From Acidobacteriota bacterium (lineage in GTDB: Bacteria > Acidobacteriota > Terriglobia > Terriglobales > Acidobacteriaceae): a stretch of 6,946 bases of DNA. Position numbers and translations under genes: made by a program. How positions within the stretch are numbered: position 1 is the stretch's first letter; each line of letters begins with the position of its first letter. Where the stretch lies: contig JAKCDN010000160.1 in the NCBI GenBank assembly GCA_021841795.1, positions 1-6,946 of the forward strand, in the 5' to 3' direction. This document shows, in pieces, positions 6,016 through 6,946 of this stretch. The notes beneath the pieces are model-generated. The model searched no databases and was not told the origin of the DNA. It worked only from the letters and a program-made list of their open reading frames with translations.

Positions 6016-6946
6016 CAGTGCTTCCCCTTCGACGCCGCTCCCTGCTCCGACCACGCCTTCATCGCTGCCTGCATCACCTGCTTCAAAGGAAGCTGATGCA
6101 GCCGCGCCAGATTCCGGCACACCTCATACTCCGGCTGCGCGTTCGCCACCTCGCCCGTAGCCCAACGCGCCACCTTCATCCGCACTTTGCCCCACGCCGT
6201 CTCCACCTCGGCAAACTCGCGTGCCAGCGCCATCTTGCTCTCGATCCGCCACCGCAGCCCGATCGTCGTCGTCTCCCGCAGCAGCAGATCGCGCAGCATC
6301 GGCATCTTCTCCGGGCTCGACAGCACCGTCACCTGCACCCCCGCCCGTCCTTTTTTCATCTGCACTGGCGTCCGATACACATCCCACGCTCCCGCCTCAA
6401 GCAGCAGTTCGCTCACGTAGGCCAGCAGCTGCGGAGTCGAATCGTCAATCACCGTCTCCATCACCGCGATCGGCGTCGCGCCTTCGGCTGCATCGGACGC
6501 ATCGCCCACCAGCAGCCGCAGCAGATTCGGCTCTCCCGGCGTATCCCGTCCGCCCGCGCCGTAGCCCCGCAATGCAACCCGCATCGCCGGCAGCGGCCCG
6601 TACTCCACATCAAGCATCCGCAGCAGCGCCGCGCCTGTCGGCGTCACCCGTTCCATCGCCGGCCCGGCCGCATACACCGGCGCATCTCCCAGCAGGGCCA
6701 GCGTCGCCGGCGCAGGCACCGGCAGCGTCCCATGCTGGCACTTCACCGTCCCGCTGCCTACATTCAACGGCGATGCCATCCACCGTTCCACGCCCAGCGC
6801 CTCGCACCCCGCCGCCGCGCACACAATGTCCACGATCGTGTCCACCGCGCCCACTTCGTGGAAGTGCACCTTCTCGATCGGCATCGAATGGATCGCCGCC
6901 TCGGCCTCGCCCAGCAGCTGGAACGCCCGCGACGCCCGCCGTTTCA
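6015..6946 (-). CDS. larC: LarC, nickel insertion protein for the nickel-pincer cofactor (5' end outside window)
   Basis: LarC is the CTP-dependent enzyme that inserts nickel into pyridinium-3,5-bisthiocarboxylic acid mononucleotide, the last step of NPN cofactor synthesis in the cytoplasm. The reading frame is open to the right edge, so the gene enters from outside; 309 residues are visible and roughly the first 100 are missing. Counting from the first visible codon (6944), family landmarks are HFHEVGAVD (28-36), a Cys-rich segment followed by HGTLPVPAPAT (71-81), IDDSTPQ (166-172), TPVQMKKGRAGV (192-203) and RETTTIGLR (223-231). The last three belong to the LarC2 half. LarC1 and LarC2 are therefore one uninterrupted frame here, whereas Lactobacillus plantarum needs a ribosomal frameshift to join them. 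The stop TGA shares its A with the larB start. An in-frame ATG at 6884 is internal, because the family sequence continues upstream (AFQLLGEAEAAIHS). I am confident of the family; activity is inferred from homology. Confidence 0.93.
   Translation of the reverse strand, partial: KRRASRAFQLLGEAEAAIHSMPIEKVHFHEVGAVDTIVDIVCAAAGCEALGVERWMASPLNVGSGTVKCQHGTLPVPAPATLALLGDAPVYAAGPAMERVTPTGAALLRMLDVEYGPLPAMRVALRGYGAGGRDTPGEPNLLRLLVGDASDAAEGATPIAVMETVIDDSTPQLLAYVSELLLEAGAWDVYRTPVQMKKGRAGVQVTVLSSPEKMPMLRDLLLRETTTIGLRWRIESKMALAREFAEVETAWGKVRMKVARWATGEVANAQPEYEVCRNLARLHQLPLKQVMQAAMKAWSEQGAASKGKH

Noticed and set aside
5275..6096. Plus-strand open frame of 273 codons
   Set aside because: Exact antisense of larB; composition follows from the larB codons.
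6016..6120. 35-residue N-terminal extension of LarB from the ATG at 6120
   Set aside because: It overlaps larC, is low-complexity Gly/Ala/Ser, and is not needed, since the ATG at 6015 gives the normal family length and has a purine-rich site ahead.
1..6946. CRISPR arrays, tRNA/rRNA genes, insertion sequences, riboswitches
   Set aside because: I saw no regularly spaced repeats, no transposase-like frame or terminal inverted repeats, and no RNA gene signature; non-coding space is limited to six short gaps.

Overview
All recognisable genes in this 6.9 kb window lie on the minus strand and read from the right edge to the left. The DNA is GC-rich and the plus strand is conspicuously C-rich, as expected for the antisense of one block of genes. 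A DUF6599 lipoprotein, two Tat-exported DUF362 proteins and a NapH/NapG-type iron-sulfur protein are a combination I associate with Acidobacteriota (Solibacter/Bryobacter-like lineages). That assignment is inference and was not tested.

Layout in the direction of transcription. (1) The 3' three quarters of larC (6015-6946, cut by the window edge) is followed by larB, which starts inside the larC stop codon (TGATG). These encode two of the three enzymes that make the nickel-pincer nucleotide (NPN) cofactor of lactate racemase LarA. (2) After a 152-nt spacer with a CRP/FNR-family-like palindrome comes a 549-residue fusion of a NapH-type membrane ferredoxin and a NapG/MauM-type ferredoxin. It has ligands for six [4Fe-4S] clusters and a twin-arginine motif at the junction. 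(3) Next are a small DUF6599 lipoprotein and a class I SAM-dependent methyltransferase. (4) The block ends with two DUF362 proteins with Tat-type leaders; the second runs off the left edge at base 1. No intrinsic terminator is visible between any of the genes, and every spacer is 152 nt or shorter, so one or two transcripts could cover the block.

The most interesting reading links the two ends. LarB and LarC make the NPN cofactor, but no classical LarA or LarE is in the window. Both DUF362 proteins carry H-x3-G-x5-K, followed 13-14 residues later by another His. From memory, LarA has the same His/Gly/Lys spacing around the lysine that binds the NPN (Lys184), its catalytic His174 and its nickel ligand His200. 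A cofactor loaded in the cytoplasm would also explain export of the folded proteins by Tat. The hypothesis is that the DUF362 proteins are exported, LarA-like NPN enzymes wired to a membrane iron-sulfur electron carrier. It rests on a short motif and on neighbourhood, so it needs a profile or structure comparison.
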